Notes: generated from the letters alone by a model not told the origin. A stretch of 64,000 bases of DNA from Haloarcula halobia (GCF_029338255.1 NZ_CP119787.1:2294001-2358000); one strand, 5' to 3'. Positions 36,666-46,721 are shown, counted from the first letter of the stretch. Numbers and translations: made by a program.

Positions 36666-38162
36666 CTACCGCCGCCAGAACGTGGGGGTAAACAGCACCA
36701 GCACCGGGATGATCTCGATTCGGCCGACCCACATCAGCAGGACCATCAGCAACTTGCTCGAGCGGGCAAACCCCTCGTAGGTCCCGTACGGGCCCGCCCT
36801 GCCGAAGGCGGGCCCGATGTTGAAGAAGGTCGACGCCGACGCGCTCAGGGCCTCGAACTCGGTGAGCGGCGCGCCCGCACGCTCGCCGTCGGCGATGAGC
36901 ATCACGGTCCCGATGATGAAGAACACGAGCGCGACCAGCGTGTACGCGTAGACGCTCTGGACGGTCTGTTCGTCCACCACGTCGCCGCCGAGACGGATGG
37001 GGCGGACGGTCCGCGGGTGGGCCGAGACGTTGAGGTCGCGCCAGAAGGACTTGGTGACCAGCAGCCAGCGCAGCGACTTTATCGAACAGGTCGTGCTCCC
37101 GGCCATGCCGCCGACGAACATCCCGACGAACAGCACGTTCTTCGCGGCGGCCGACCAGAGGTTGAAGTCGGTCGAGGCATAGCCCGTCGTCGTCACGATA
37201 GAGACCACCTGGAAGACGGCGTGGCGGACCGACGCCTCCGGACCGCCGATGATGGTCGCGTTGGACACGAGCAGGCCGAGGACGAGTGCGCTCCCGCCGC
37301 CGAGTATCCCCAGGTAGAAGTGGAGTTCGTCGCTCTCTCGCAGGCGCGAGACGTCGCCCCGGAGGACGGCGTAGATGAGGATGAAGTTCGTCGCGCCGAC
37401 GACCATGATGACGGCGATCGCCCACTGGACCGCCGGGGAGAACGCGCCGATGCTCTCGGCCCGCGGGGAGAAGCCGGCCGTCGCGATCGACGTGAACGCG
37501 TGAGCGACGACGTCGAAGGCGGTCATCTCCGGCGCGAGGCCGACCACGCCGAGCAGGCCGAGCAGGAGCGCCGCCGCGGCCGTCAGCCCGAGGTAGAGCG
37601 TGACGATTATCCGGGCCGTCTCGCCGATGGCCGGGGTGAGTTTCGTGACGTTCTTCGTGCGCGTCTCGGTCTCCATCAGCTGCGCGCCGGCGACGGAGAG
37701 CCGCGAGAGGACCGCCGTCGCGAGCAGGAGGACCCCGAGGCCGCCGAGCCACTGGATGACCTGGCGCCACATCAACAGCGCCTGCGAGTGGGCTCCGAAG
37801 TCCCTGACGACGGTCGCGCCCGTCGTCGTGATGCCGCTCATGCTCTCGAAGAGGGCGTTGACAGGGCTCGCGAACACGCCGGTCCCCTCGAGGACGAACG
37901 GAATCGCGCCGACGAGGGCGATGGAGAGCCACGACAGCGAGACGGCCAGGAACGCCTCGCGGTCGTAGATCCCCTCGCGCCTGAACTGGACGAGTGCCGT
38001 CCCGACGGCCAGCGCCACCGCGATGGCCGCCAGGTAGGGGACGGGGTCTTCGCCGTAGAGTACGGCCGTCGCGAGCGGAACCGTGAGCGGAACGGCAAGC
38101 CACTGGAGTATCGACCCGACGATGTTCAGCGACGCGCCGACGTTGACCGACGTCAGCGCCAC
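36666..38162 (-). CDS. TrkH-family potassium uptake protein
   Basis: A 498-residue integral membrane K+ transporter subunit. Four pore loops of the Trk/Ktr fold are visible: SGITTTGATVVRDF (about 110), TSIATAGFSPRAES (~220), VSIVTTTGYASTDF (~320) and the last around ASTFFNIGPAFGRAGPYG (~450). GGMAGSTTCSIKSLRW is the typical Trk cytoplasmic loop. Works with TrkA (KTN/RCK) proteins, none of which is adjacent. Haloarchaea need high K+, and DacZ/MscS nearby suggests a c-di-AMP-linked ion group. A tRNA-like T-arm fragment lies just upstream. Confidence 0.93.
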   Translation of the reverse strand: MALTSVNVGASLNIVGSILQWLAVPLTVPLATAVLYGEDPVPYLAAIAVALAVGTALVQFRREGIYDREAFLAVSLSWLSIALVGAIPFVLEGTGVFASPVNALFESMSGITTTGATVVRDFGAHSQALLMWRQVIQWLGGLGVLLLATAVLSRLSVAGAQLMETETRTKNVTKLTPAIGETARIIVTLYLGLTAAAALLLGLLGVVGLAPEMTAFDVVAHAFTSIATAGFSPRAESIGAFSPAVQWAIAVIMVVGATNFILIYAVLRGDVSRLRESDELHFYLGILGGGSALVLGLLVSNATIIGGPEASVRHAVFQVVSIVTTTGYASTDFNLWSAAAKNVLFVGMFVGGMAGSTTCSIKSLRWLLVTKSFWRDLNVSAHPRTVRPIRLGGDVVDEQTVQSVYAYTLVALVFFIIGTVMLIADGERAGAPLTEFEALSASASTFFNIGPAFGRAGPYGTYEGFARSSKLLMVLLMWVGRIEIIPVLVLFTPTFWRR

Positions 38163-38230
38163 CGTCGAGTCCCTCCCCCGGACGTGCCAACTGGTCCGGA
38201 CCCCGGCGTCGCGTTCACGCCACCCCGTAC

Positions 38231-38258
38231 CGGCCGGTGGGACTTGAACCCCCAGTCC
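38231..38258. repeat. tRNA T-arm-like fragment upstream of trkH
   Basis: Between the purD stop and trkH start, the minus strand reads gggttcaagtcccaccggcc, which has the form of a tRNA T loop (TTCAAGT) with T and acceptor 3' strands. No complete tRNA can be folded around it. It resembles the element at 52563-52619, sharing ggacttgaaccc, but no clear inverted partner arm is visible. Confidence 0.5.
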
Positions 38259-38277
38259 GACCGGGCCGATACGGGAG

Positions 38278-39636
38278 TCAGTCGCCGCCGCGGATCTCGT
38301 CCATGTGGTCGATGCGCTGCTGGACGAGGTCGGGCTTCCCGATGTCGTGACGCACGCGCAGGCCCTCCGTGCCGGCGCGTTCGAGCGCGCCCTCGGCGAT
38401 CTCCTCGGCCTCGGTGACGGTGTCGGCGACCCCGACGACGGCGTACGACCGGGAGGTCGTCGTGTAGATGCCGTCCTCGCGGTCGTCGACGCTGGCGTAG
38501 AAGAGCAACGCCTCTCCGGCGTTGTCTCGCGGCTCGTCGCCGCTCGACTGTTCCGTGGCTCGGTCGCGCACGACGCTCGCCACGACCTCCTCGTCGATGG
38601 TCACCTTCGCGCCGGCCTCCGGGTCGGTCGGGTAGCCATCTGGCACGGCGTACTTGCAGACGGTCGCTTGTGGCTGGAAGGACAGCTGCGGGAGCGACTC
38701 GCTCTCGCGGGCGGCCGTGAGTACGTCGAGGAAGTCCGTGTTCAGGACCGGGAGCGTGTTCATCGCCTCGGGGTCCCCAAAGCGGGCGTTGAACTCCACG
38801 ACGCGCGGCCCGGTCTCGGTGAGCATGAACTGGCCGTAGAGGACGCCCTTGTAGCCCTCGAGCGCGTCGACGGTGGCCTCCATGACCTCGACGGCGTCGG
38901 TGTAGTCGTCCTCGGTCATGAAGGGCAGTTCGAGGCCGGCGTCGGAGTAACTCCCCATCCCGCCGGTGTTGGGCCCCTCGTCGCCCTCGTAGGCGCGTTT
39001 GTGGTCCTGGACGGCCGGGGTGACCCGCAGGTCGCCGTTGGCGACGAACGCCTGGACGGTAAACTCCTCGCCGACGAGCCGCTCTTCGAGGACGACGCGG
39101 TCGTAGTCCGCGGTCCGGAGGTACTCCTTGGCCTCCTCGGCGGTGACCTGGTCGCCGATGACGCGGACGCCCTTGCCACCGGTGAGGCCGGCCGGCTTCA
39201 CCGCCAGGTCGCCGTCGTACGCGTCGATGTACTCGCAGGCCGCGTCCATGTCCTCGAACGTCTCGAAGTCGGGACAGCCGGGGATGTCGTGCTCCCGCAT
39301 GAAGCGACGCTGGAACGCCTTGTCCGTCTCGATTCTCGCCTCGGCCTCCTGGGGACCGAAGGCGTAGACCCCGGCGTCGTCGAGCGCGTCGGCCACGCCG
39401 GCCGCGAGCGGTGCCTCGGGGCCGACGACGGCCAGCGTCGCGTCGACTTCGTTGGCGTACGTCGTCACGGCCTGGGGGTTCGTCGTATCGAGCGCCTCGA
39501 ATCCGTCGGCGAGGGCGACGATACCCGGGTTCCGGTTGCCCGCACAGGCGTACAGCGCGGCGTCGGAGTCGGCCAGCGCGCGTGCGACGGCGTGTTCGCG
39601 CCCGCCGCCACCCACGAGCAGCACAGTCTCTGTCAT
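38278..39636 (-). CDS. purD: Phosphoribosylamine-glycine ligase
   Basis: Second step of purine synthesis: joins phosphoribosylamine and glycine with ATP. The 452-residue protein shows VLLVGGGGREHAVARAL at the N-terminus, the hinge VVGPEAPLAAGVADALD, the ATP-grasp stretch LAVKPAGLTGGKGVRVIGD, VVLEERLVGEEFTVQ, and VVEFNARFGDPEAMNTLPVL. There is a haloarchaeal acidic insertion around residues 370-385 (ATEQSSGDEPRDN). It stands between trkH and the divergent DUF255 gene. Confidence 0.96.
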   Translation of the reverse strand: MTETVLLVGGGGREHAVARALADSDAALYACAGNRNPGIVALADGFEALDTTNPQAVTTYANEVDATLAVVGPEAPLAAGVADALDDAGVYAFGPQEAEARIETDKAFQRRFMREHDIPGCPDFETFEDMDAACEYIDAYDGDLAVKPAGLTGGKGVRVIGDQVTAEEAKEYLRTADYDRVVLEERLVGEEFTVQAFVANGDLRVTPAVQDHKRAYEGDEGPNTGGMGSYSDAGLELPFMTEDDYTDAVEVMEATVDALEGYKGVLYGQFMLTETGPRVVEFNARFGDPEAMNTLPVLNTDFLDVLTAARESESLPQLSFQPQATVCKYAVPDGYPTDPEAGAKVTIDEEVVASVVRDRATEQSSGDEPRDNAGEALLFYASVDDREDGIYTTTSRSYAVVGVADTVTEAEEIAEGALERAGTEGLRVRHDIGKPDLVQQRIDHMDEIRGGD

Positions 39637-39737
39637 GTTCGTAGGCCGGATGGGCGTGGACGTAAGTATTGCTCTCTCACGGCGAGGTCGCTCGGCTGGT
39701 CGGACCGTTTTTCCGCGCGCGCCACCGAGTGACGGGC

Positions 39738-41933
39738 ATGACCGACAGCCCGGACCCGACGCGACGAAACCGGCTCGACGAGGCCCAGAGTCCGTACCTC
39801 CGCCAGCACGCGGACAACCCCGTCAACTGGCAGCCCTGGGACGAGCAGGCGCTCGAGGCGGCGAAAGAACGCGACCTCCCCATCTTCCTCTCTATCGGCT
39901 ACGCCGCCTGCCACTGGTGTCACGTCATGGAGGAGGAGAGCTTCCCGGACGAGGCCACGGCTCAGCTGCTCAACGAGCACTACGTCCCCATCAAGGTCGA
40001 CCGGGAGGAGCGGCCGGACGTCGACGCCGTGTACATGAGCATCTGCCAGCAGGTGACCGGCGGCGGCGGGTGGCCGCTCTCGGCGTGGCTGACGCCCGAC
40101 GGGGAGCCCTTCTACGTCGGGACCTACTTCCCGCCCGAGGAGAAGCGCGGGCAGCCGGGGTTTCGCGACCTGTTGCGGGACCTGGCGAACTCCTGGGCCG
40201 ACCCCGAGCAGCGGGCGGAGATGGAGAACCGCGCCCGGCAGTGGACCGACGCCATCGAGAGCGACCTGGAGGCGACCGGCGGCCGGCCCGGTGACCCGGA
40301 CGAGGACCTGATTCAGACGGCGGCCACCGTCGCCCACCGGGGTGCCGACCGACAGCACGGCGGGTGGGGCTCCGGCGGGCCGAAGTTCCCACAGACCGGG
40401 CGCATCCACGCCCTCCTCCGAGCATACAGCGACGGCGAGTCGCGAAGCGACTCGGATACGGAGAGCGGGGAGCGCAGCGACCCGCGAGCGGACGGCCAGG
40501 GCGACTATCTCGACGTCGTCGAGGAGACGCTGGACGTGATGGCCGACCGGGGGCTGTACGACCACGTCGGCGGCGGCTTCCATCGCTACGCCACCGACCA
40601 GCAGTGGGCGGTACCCCACTTCGAGAAGATGCTCTACGACAACGCCGAGATTCCACGCGCCTTCCTCGCGGGGTACCAGACCATCGGGTCCGAGCGGTAC
40701 GCGTCGGTCGTGCGCGAGACGTTCGCGTTCGTCCAGCGCGAGCTCCAGCACCCCGAGGGCGGCTTCTACAGCACCCTCGACGCCGTGAGCGCCCCACCGG
40801 ACGACCCGGAGGGAGACACCGAGGAGGGCGCGTTCTACGTCTGGACGCCCGAGCAGGCCCACGAGGCCATCGACGACGAGACGGCCGCGGAGGTCTTCTG
40901 TGCGTACTACGGCGTCGACGACAGGGGCCAGTTCGACGGGGGACGCGTCCTGGCGGTCCGCAAGCCCGTCGGCGCCGTCGCCGAGGAGTTCGACCTGTCC
41001 GAGGAGGAAGTGCTCTCACACCTCCAGACCGCGCTGAACCAGGCCTTCGACGCCCGCGAGTCGCGCCCGCGGCCCGCCCGCGACGAGAAGGTGCTCGCGG
41101 GGTGGAACGGACTGATGATCTCGGCGCTCGCCGAGGGCGCTATCGTCCTCGACGACGCGTACGCCGACGTGGCGGCCGACGCGCTCTCGTTCGTCCGCGA
41201 ACACCTCTGGGACGAGGAGGCGAACCGCCTCCAGCGCCGGTACAAGGACGGCGACGTCGCCATCGACGGCTACCTTGCGGACTACGCCTTCCTCGGGCGG
41301 GGCGCCCTGCATCTCTTCGAGGCCACCGGCGAGGTCGGGCACCTCGCGTTCGCCCGCGACCTGGCGAGGGTCATCTGTGAGGCGTTCTGGGACGCCGACG
41401 CGGAGACGCTCTACTTCACGCCGACCGGCGGGGAGTCGCTGGTCGCCCGGCCACAGGAGCTGACCGACCAGTCGACGCCCTCCAGTACCGGCGTCGCCGT
41501 CGAACTCCTGCTCGCCCTCTCGCACGTTTCGACCGACGGCCGGTTCGAGTCAGTGGCCGAGGCCGTCGTCCGGACCCACGCCGACCGCGTTTCCTCGAAC
41601 CCCCTCCAGCACGCCTCGCTGACGCTCGCGACGGATACCTACCAGCAGGGGGCGCTCGAACTCACGCTCGTCGGCGACGTCGAGGGCCCGCCGACCGAGT
41701 GGGAGGCAACGCTCGCCGAGCGATACGTCCCGCGGCGCCTGGTCGCCTGGCGGCCGGCCGACGAGGGTGACTTCGAGGAATGGCTCGACGCGCTGGGCCT
41801 CGAGGACGCGCCGCCGATATGGGCCGGCCGCGGCCCTGCCGACGGCGAACCGACGGTCTACGCCTGCCGGAACTTCGCGTGCTCGCCGCCGAGACACGAC
41901 CTGGCGGCGGCACTGGAGTGGGGCCAGAACTGA
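39738..41933 (+). CDS. DUF255 thioredoxin-domain protein (SSP411/YyaL type)
   Basis: A 731-residue protein. An N-terminal thioredoxin-fold domain with AACHWCHVMEEESFPD (Cys58, Cys61) is followed by (alpha/alpha)6-barrel-like repeats with HVGGGFHRYATDQQWAVPHFEKMLYDNA and EKVLAGWNGLMISALAEGA, as in glycoside-hydrolase-like folds. Homologues (YyaL, SPATA20) have no settled enzymatic role. Residues about 230-256 form a Ser/Asp/Arg-rich insert encoded by palindromic DNA (40437-40453). Start ATG 39738. It begins a group of thiol/redox genes. Confidence 0.9.
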   Translation: MTDSPDPTRRNRLDEAQSPYLRQHADNPVNWQPWDEQALEAAKERDLPIFLSIGYAACHWCHVMEEESFPDEATAQLLNEHYVPIKVDREERPDVDAVYMSICQQVTGGGGWPLSAWLTPDGEPFYVGTYFPPEEKRGQPGFRDLLRDLANSWADPEQRAEMENRARQWTDAIESDLEATGGRPGDPDEDLIQTAATVAHRGADRQHGGWGSGGPKFPQTGRIHALLRAYSDGESRSDSDTESGERSDPRADGQGDYLDVVEETLDVMADRGLYDHVGGGFHRYATDQQWAVPHFEKMLYDNAEIPRAFLAGYQTIGSERYASVVRETFAFVQRELQHPEGGFYSTLDAVSAPPDDPEGDTEEGAFYVWTPEQAHEAIDDETAAEVFCAYYGVDDRGQFDGGRVLAVRKPVGAVAEEFDLSEEEVLSHLQTALNQAFDARESRPRPARDEKVLAGWNGLMISALAEGAIVLDDAYADVAADALSFVREHLWDEEANRLQRRYKDGDVAIDGYLADYAFLGRGALHLFEATGEVGHLAFARDLARVICEAFWDADAETLYFTPTGGESLVARPQELTDQSTPSSTGVAVELLLALSHVSTDGRFESVAEAVVRTHADRVSSNPLQHASLTLATDTYQQGALELTLVGDVEGPPTEWEATLAERYVPRRLVAWRPADEGDFEEWLDALGLEDAPPIWAGRGPADGEPTVYACRNFACSPPRHDLAAALEWGQN
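40437..40453. repeat. Intragenic palindrome in DUF255 linker
   Basis: Perfect 7-bp inverted repeat GAGTCGC-GAA-GCGACTC inside the Ser/Asp/Arg-rich insertion, followed by gagcgcagcgac, which resembles the gagcgcagtgagc loops in the tRNA-Leu(TAG) repeat array. It may be a small palindromic element accommodated in frame. Confidence 0.5.
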
Positions 41934-41951
41934 CTGGAAGCGGGCCTGCGC

Positions 41952-42917
41952 TCAGGGCTCGACGACGAGCTTGCCCATGAAGCTGTCCGCCATGACCGCG
42001 CGCTGGGCCTCGGCCGCCTCGTCCATGTCGTACGAGCGGGCGATCTCTATCGACAGCGCGCCGGTGTCCATGAGGTGGGCGACCCCGCGAAGCGGGACCC
42101 GGAGGTCCGGCGTGTTGAACATGCTCATGAACTGGTAGTTGACGTCCTTCGAGCGGGCCGCCCCGTCGTTCGTGAACGCGGGGTCGGGCCGGTTCTCCCC
42201 GATGCCGACCACGCGGGCGCCCGTGTTCGCCACGTCGGCGTCGAGCTGGAGGTAGTCGTCGAGGCGGTGGTCCAGGACCGCGTCGACGCCGCCGTCGGAC
42301 GCCTCGGTGATGGCGTCCGCCAGGTCGTCACGGTCGTAGTCGAGGACCGACTCGGCCCCCAGGTCAGCGAGCGTCTCGTGGTACTCGGGGGCCGCCGTCG
42401 TGACGACGCGCGCGCTGACCGCCGCACCGATCTGGACGGCCGCGTGGCCGACGCCGCCCGAGCCCCCGTGGACCAGGCAGCGCTCGGCGGGGTCAAGGCC
42501 CGCGTGGTCGACCAGCGCGCGCCAGGCCGTGACGGCGACGACGCCCGCCGCGCCGGCCTCCGCCATGTCGACGCCGTCGGGCAGGTGGACGACCCGGTCC
42601 GTCGGGACCGTCGCGTACTCGGCGTAGGCCCCCTGGAAGGAGCCGTTCCCGATGCCGGTCCCGTAGACGCGGTCGCCCGCCTCGAACCCGGAGACTGCGT
42701 CGCCGGTGGCGCTGACGACGCCGGCGACGTCGACGCCCGGGGTAAATGGGAGCGAGACCGGCGTGTACGACCCGTCCCGGAAGTACGTGTCGACGGGATT
42801 CACGCCCGCGGCGCCGACTTCGACGAGGAGTTCGTCGGCCGCCGGCTCCGGTCGCTCGGTCTCTTCGACACTCAGTACGTCTGTATCGCCGTGTTCGTCG
42901 AGGCGTACGGCTCGCAT
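41952..42917 (-). CDS. Zinc-free quinone oxidoreductase (MDR superfamily)
   Basis: A 321-residue NADPH-dependent quinone reductase/zeta-crystallin-like member. N-terminal GroES-like fold with GAAGVNPVDTYFRDG and PFTPGVDVAGVV; Rossmann region LVHGGSGGVGHAAVQIGAA binds NADPH; the C-terminal GALSIEIARSYDMDEAAEAQRAV is typical of the family. The structural-zinc Cys cluster is missing, as in quinone reductases. Start at MRAVRLDEHG (42917). Convergent with the DUF255 gene; the next genes on its strand are a cupin and a thioredoxin-like protein. Confidence 0.9.
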   Translation of the reverse strand: MRAVRLDEHGDTDVLSVEETERPEPAADELLVEVGAAGVNPVDTYFRDGSYTPVSLPFTPGVDVAGVVSATGDAVSGFEAGDRVYGTGIGNGSFQGAYAEYATVPTDRVVHLPDGVDMAEAGAAGVVAVTAWRALVDHAGLDPAERCLVHGGSGGVGHAAVQIGAAVSARVVTTAAPEYHETLADLGAESVLDYDRDDLADAITEASDGGVDAVLDHRLDDYLQLDADVANTGARVVGIGENRPDPAFTNDGAARSKDVNYQFMSMFNTPDLRVPLRGVAHLMDTGALSIEIARSYDMDEAAEAQRAVMADSFMGKLVVEP

Positions 42918-42978
42918 GCCCGGGGAGAGACGTGGACCCGACATAAAACTGGGCGGCCCAGTATCCGCGGGCCGCGGC

Positions 42979-43320
42979 TCACTCCATCCAGTCCGGGTTG
43001 GTCCGGGGTGGACTGAAGATGTCGACGGCCAGCAGTTCCTCGTCCCCCCGGTTCTCGACCTCGTGGACCTCGTGGCTCGCGAGCTGGTAAGACCCACCGG
43101 GGCCGACGGTCACCGCCTCGCCGTCCTCGAGGACGAACGTCTGTTCGCCCTGGTAGACGAACCCGACCTGCTCGTGGTGGTGACTGTGTTCCGGGATGAG
43201 CGCGTCGGGTTCCATCCGGAGGTGCTGGATGCTCATCTCCTCGCCGCCCGCGAGCTGTGCGAGGTAGACGCCCGGTTCGACCTCGACCTCTTCGAACGAA
43301 TCGTCGGCAACGACGTTCAT
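42979..43320 (-). CDS. Cupin-domain protein
   Basis: A 113-residue single-domain cupin. Motif 1, IPEHSHHHEQVGFVYQGE, provides His45/His47/Glu50-type metal ligands; motif 2, VGPGGSYQLASHEVHEVEN, gives the last His. It resembles small mono-cupins linked to regulation or quercetinase-like reactions; the substrate is unknown. It may form a transcript with the thioredoxin-like gene upstream (49-nt gap). Confidence 0.88.
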   Translation of the reverse strand: MNVVADDSFEEVEVEPGVYLAQLAGGEEMSIQHLRMEPDALIPEHSHHHEQVGFVYQGEQTFVLEDGEAVTVGPGGSYQLASHEVHEVENRGDEELLAVDIFSPPRTNPDWME

Positions 43321-43368
43321 ACCCCTCCTGTGAGACCCACCGTGAAAATAGTATCCGAGGCGCCGGGC

Positions 43369-43764
43369 TCACTCGAGGGCGTCGGCGATTCGCTCGGCGA
43401 GGTAGACGGCGATGGGGACGGGTTCGTCCTCGACGAACCGCGCGACCTCCTCGCCCTCGTACTCGACGATCACCGTCGGGATGTACTCGATGCCGTACGC
43501 CTCGACGCCGGGGCCGGTCTTCGAGCCGTCCCCGGCCTTCTCTGTCGGGTAGTGGTGGACGTTCCCCTCGGGGACGTCCGCGGCATCGAGGGCCGCCGCG
43601 AAGTCGGGCAGCTGCGACCGGCAGTCCTTGCACCAGTCGCCGCCCCACACACGGAAGACGAGGACATCGCCGTACTCGCTCAGGGTGTCCACGGTGTCGG
43701 TGTAGGCGTCGGCGACCCACACGGGGTTCGGTTCCATCGTCTCGAGCCGTTCCGTCTCGTTCAT
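43369..43764 (-). CDS. Thioredoxin-like protein with WCKDC site
   Basis: A 131-residue thioredoxin-fold protein starting at MNETERLETM (43764). Active-site motif VWGGDWCKDCRSQLPDF with Cys45 and Cys48, followed by cis-Pro block IEYIPTVIVEYEGEEVARF. The KD between the cysteines differs from CGPC of classical thioredoxins, so its redox potential and partners may differ. The acidic C-terminal helix suits the haloarchaeal cytoplasm. It is divergent from cysK. Confidence 0.88.
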   Translation of the reverse strand: MNETERLETMEPNPVWVADAYTDTVDTLSEYGDVLVFRVWGGDWCKDCRSQLPDFAAALDAADVPEGNVHHYPTEKAGDGSKTGPGVEAYGIEYIPTVIVEYEGEEVARFVEDEPVPIAVYLAERIADALE

Positions 43765-43867
43765 GGTGACGCATAACGCACCGAGGGGCTTGAAATGTCC
43801 GGCTTGACGGGCCGTCGGAAAACACTGCCGAGACCCGTGACTCCCCACACGCTTTGGCGGTGCCACT

Positions 43868-43877
43868 AGGGGTTTAA
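43868..43877 (+). promoter_or_regulatory. TATA-like box of cysK
   Basis: The stretch taggggtttaagtc contains ggtttaag at about 27-33 nt before the ATG at 43902. This spacing supports that ATG over the in-frame start 18 nt upstream. Confidence 0.45.
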
Positions 43878-43901
43878 GTCGGGGTGGCGTACGTCCCGCC
43901 A

Positions 43902-44809
<908 letters not shown>

Positions 44810-44813
<4 letters not shown>

Positions 44814-44961
44814 TCGAGGCGGGTCGCGGACTCCCTGTGGGCCTCGTACTGATCGGCAGCCCGGGCGTGCATCGCCGCTGAGTCGCTGTTGACGACGCCG
44901 CGGATTCCGGCGTCCTCGTACGCCACCAGCCCGATGACCGCCGGACCCGCGCCGCGGTCAC
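44810..44961 (-). pseudogene. Small frameshifted ORF next to the 182-aa gene
   Basis: A GTG at 44961 overlaps the stop of the upstream gene (GTGA). That frame soon loses coding character, while the next frame is strongly GC3-biased from about 44957 down to a TAG at 44810, reading in part VAYEDAGIRGVVNSDSAAMH and ending ESATRLD. The shift of one base after the first few codons would join a coupled start to a plausible ~50-aa protein. Either a frameshifted gene, a sequencing error, or a smaller gene starting at the GTG at 44926. It overlaps the cysK stop by 4 nt. Confidence 0.35.
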
Positions 44962-45506
44962 GCGCCGAACTCGTCTTCCGTGACTCTGACCACGAGCGTG
45001 TCGTCTACCGCTCGCAGGTCGTACTCGGGGATACCGTCGCCCGTCCGCGTCACGAGCATCGGTTCGACGAGGCGGGGTGGCCCCTCCTGGACCGGGGGGT
45101 CCTCGGCCTGTGGCCCGTCTGCCGTCGCATCGTCGTCGCGACTGCCCTCCCCGGCGTCATCGTCGCCGGCGTCCCTGACGACGCCGTACACCGTGAGGAA
45201 CCGGCCCGTCTCGTCGGGGCTGACCGCGTCGTCCCTGACGGCCGTCGCCAGGTCCCGGGAGAGCCACTCCGTCTCGTGAATCGACGGCTCGCGGACGAAC
45301 GCGGCGTCGACGAACCGGACGAGGTACCAGTTCAGGTCGTTCAGCAGGGCCACCGCCGCGCCCAGACTCACCGTCTCTATGGCCAGACAGTTCTCGAACG
45401 GTTCCTGCAGGTCGTAGGTCGCGAGCGCGTTCCGGGCGGTCTCACGGGAGAGCAGTTCGTAGCGGAGGTTGACGTCGTCGCTCCCGACGAGACAGACCTG
45501 CGTCAT
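44958..45506 (-). CDS. Conserved haloarchaeal protein (DUF5804-like)
   Basis: A 182-residue protein with a conserved N-terminal part: MTQVCLVGSDDVNLRYELLS, TYDLQEPFENCLAIETVSLG, AAVALLNDLNWYLVRFVD and TEWLSRDLATAVRDD. An acidic variable linker (residues ~112-145) and a C-terminal strand-rich tail YDLRAVDDTLVVRVTEDEFG follow. I associate it with DUF5804 from memory. No catalytic motif is visible. It lies 27 nt from the thiI stop on the same strand, transcribed after thiI. Confidence 0.7.
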   Translation of the reverse strand: MTQVCLVGSDDVNLRYELLSRETARNALATYDLQEPFENCLAIETVSLGAAVALLNDLNWYLVRFVDAAFVREPSIHETEWLSRDLATAVRDDAVSPDETGRFLTVYGVVRDAGDDDAGEGSRDDDATADGPQAEDPPVQEGPPRLVEPMLVTRTGDGIPEYDLRAVDDTLVVRVTEDEFGA

Positions 45507-45533
45507 GGCTGTGCCCTCGCCCGCCCCGGAGAT

Positions 45534-46721
45534 TTACCTTTCGATGGGGACGACCGACCGGTCGTGGGCCGCCGCCCTGGCGCGTTCGAGGAGGTCGTCG
45601 GGTTCGGCAGCGCGGACCGCCGCGAGCGAGGCGTCGGTCTCCGGGAGCGACGGCGCGAGGCGGTCACACCCGGCGTCGATGGTCGCGTCGTCGAACGTCC
45701 CGAGTTCGCGGGCCTGCTGGGTGATCTCGGGCTTGTCGGCGGTCAGCAGCGGCCGGTGGACGGGAAGCGTCGTCGCCGCGTCGGTGACGGCGAGGTTCGC
45801 GCTGGTCTGACTGGACTTCTGCCCGATGGCCTCGCCCGTGACGACGCCGACGGCACCGACGTCCTCGGCGACGGCCTCGGCAGCCGAGAGCATGAACCGC
45901 CGCAGCGCGAGCATCCGCAACTCGCCCATCTCGACGTCGAGGTCGGCGGCGACGTCGCCCGCGTCGACGACGTGCGTCGAGAGGTCCACCGTCGGCGCGT
46001 AGTCGGCCAGCGTCTCGACGGTCGCCAGCGCGCGGGCCTCGTGGTCGACCCCGCCGTAGTCGCCGAGGTCGACGTAGACCGGGACGACCGGGGCACCACG
46101 GCGCATGAGGCGCCACGCGGCAACCGGCGAGTCGATGCCGCCACTGACCAGCGCGACGACGGGGCGCTGGCTCCCCAGCGGGAGCCCGCCCGGCCCGTCG
46201 CGACGTTCGAGGAAGACGAACGCCTCCGTCTCCCGGCACTCGACGAAGAGTTCGAGGTCCGGGTCCTCGAGGTCCACGACCGGGTCCTCGCCCAGCGCCG
46301 CTATCGCGTCCCAGACCGCCGCGCCGCCCTCGGACTCGATGTCGGTACTCGAGAACGGGTGGGCGTCGTCGGGCCCCGCCCGTCTGGCCCGCACCGCGAA
46401 CGCCCCGCCGTCGTAGTGGTCGCGCGCCGCCCCCGCCAGCGCCGCGGAGATAGCCTCGAGTGTCGGGTCGACGGTCGCGGCCGGCGAGGCAGACGAGACG
46501 CCGAACGTGTCGGCCGCGGCCGCGGTGGCGCCCTCGGGCTCGGTCGTGTGGACGAACAGCCGGTTGCGCCGCTGTCTGACGTCGCCGTCGACGCCCCGGT
46601 CCTCGAGCGTGGCCCGGAGGTTCGCCGCGAGTCTGGTCTCCATCTTCTGGCGGACCTGTTCGCTCTTGACGCCGATGTCGCCGTGCCGGACGAGGACCAC
46701 GTCGGCGTCGGACGGGTGCAT
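45534..46721 (-). CDS. thiI: tRNA 4-thiouridine sulfurtransferase ThiI
   Basis: A 395-residue protein for s4U8 formation in tRNA. N-terminal ferredoxin-like and THUMP domains (about 1-170: VRHGDIGVKSEQVRQKM, FAVRARRAGPDDAHPFSSTD) are followed by the PP-loop ATPase motif VALVSGGIDSPVAA at 193-199 and GEAIGQKSSQTSANL. The rhodanese domain of E. coli ThiI is absent, as usual in archaea; a Cys in DAGCDRLAPS could act in sulfur transfer. Start MHPSDADVVL at 46721. The 233 bases between it and the MAT gene hold no feature I trust. Confidence 0.93.
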   Translation of the reverse strand: MHPSDADVVLVRHGDIGVKSEQVRQKMETRLAANLRATLEDRGVDGDVRQRRNRLFVHTTEPEGATAAAADTFGVSSASPAATVDPTLEAISAALAGAARDHYDGGAFAVRARRAGPDDAHPFSSTDIESEGGAAVWDAIAALGEDPVVDLEDPDLELFVECRETEAFVFLERRDGPGGLPLGSQRPVVALVSGGIDSPVAAWRLMRRGAPVVPVYVDLGDYGGVDHEARALATVETLADYAPTVDLSTHVVDAGDVAADLDVEMGELRMLALRRFMLSAAEAVAEDVGAVGVVTGEAIGQKSSQTSANLAVTDAATTLPVHRPLLTADKPEITQQARELGTFDDATIDAGCDRLAPSLPETDASLAAVRAAEPDDLLERARAAAHDRSVVPIER

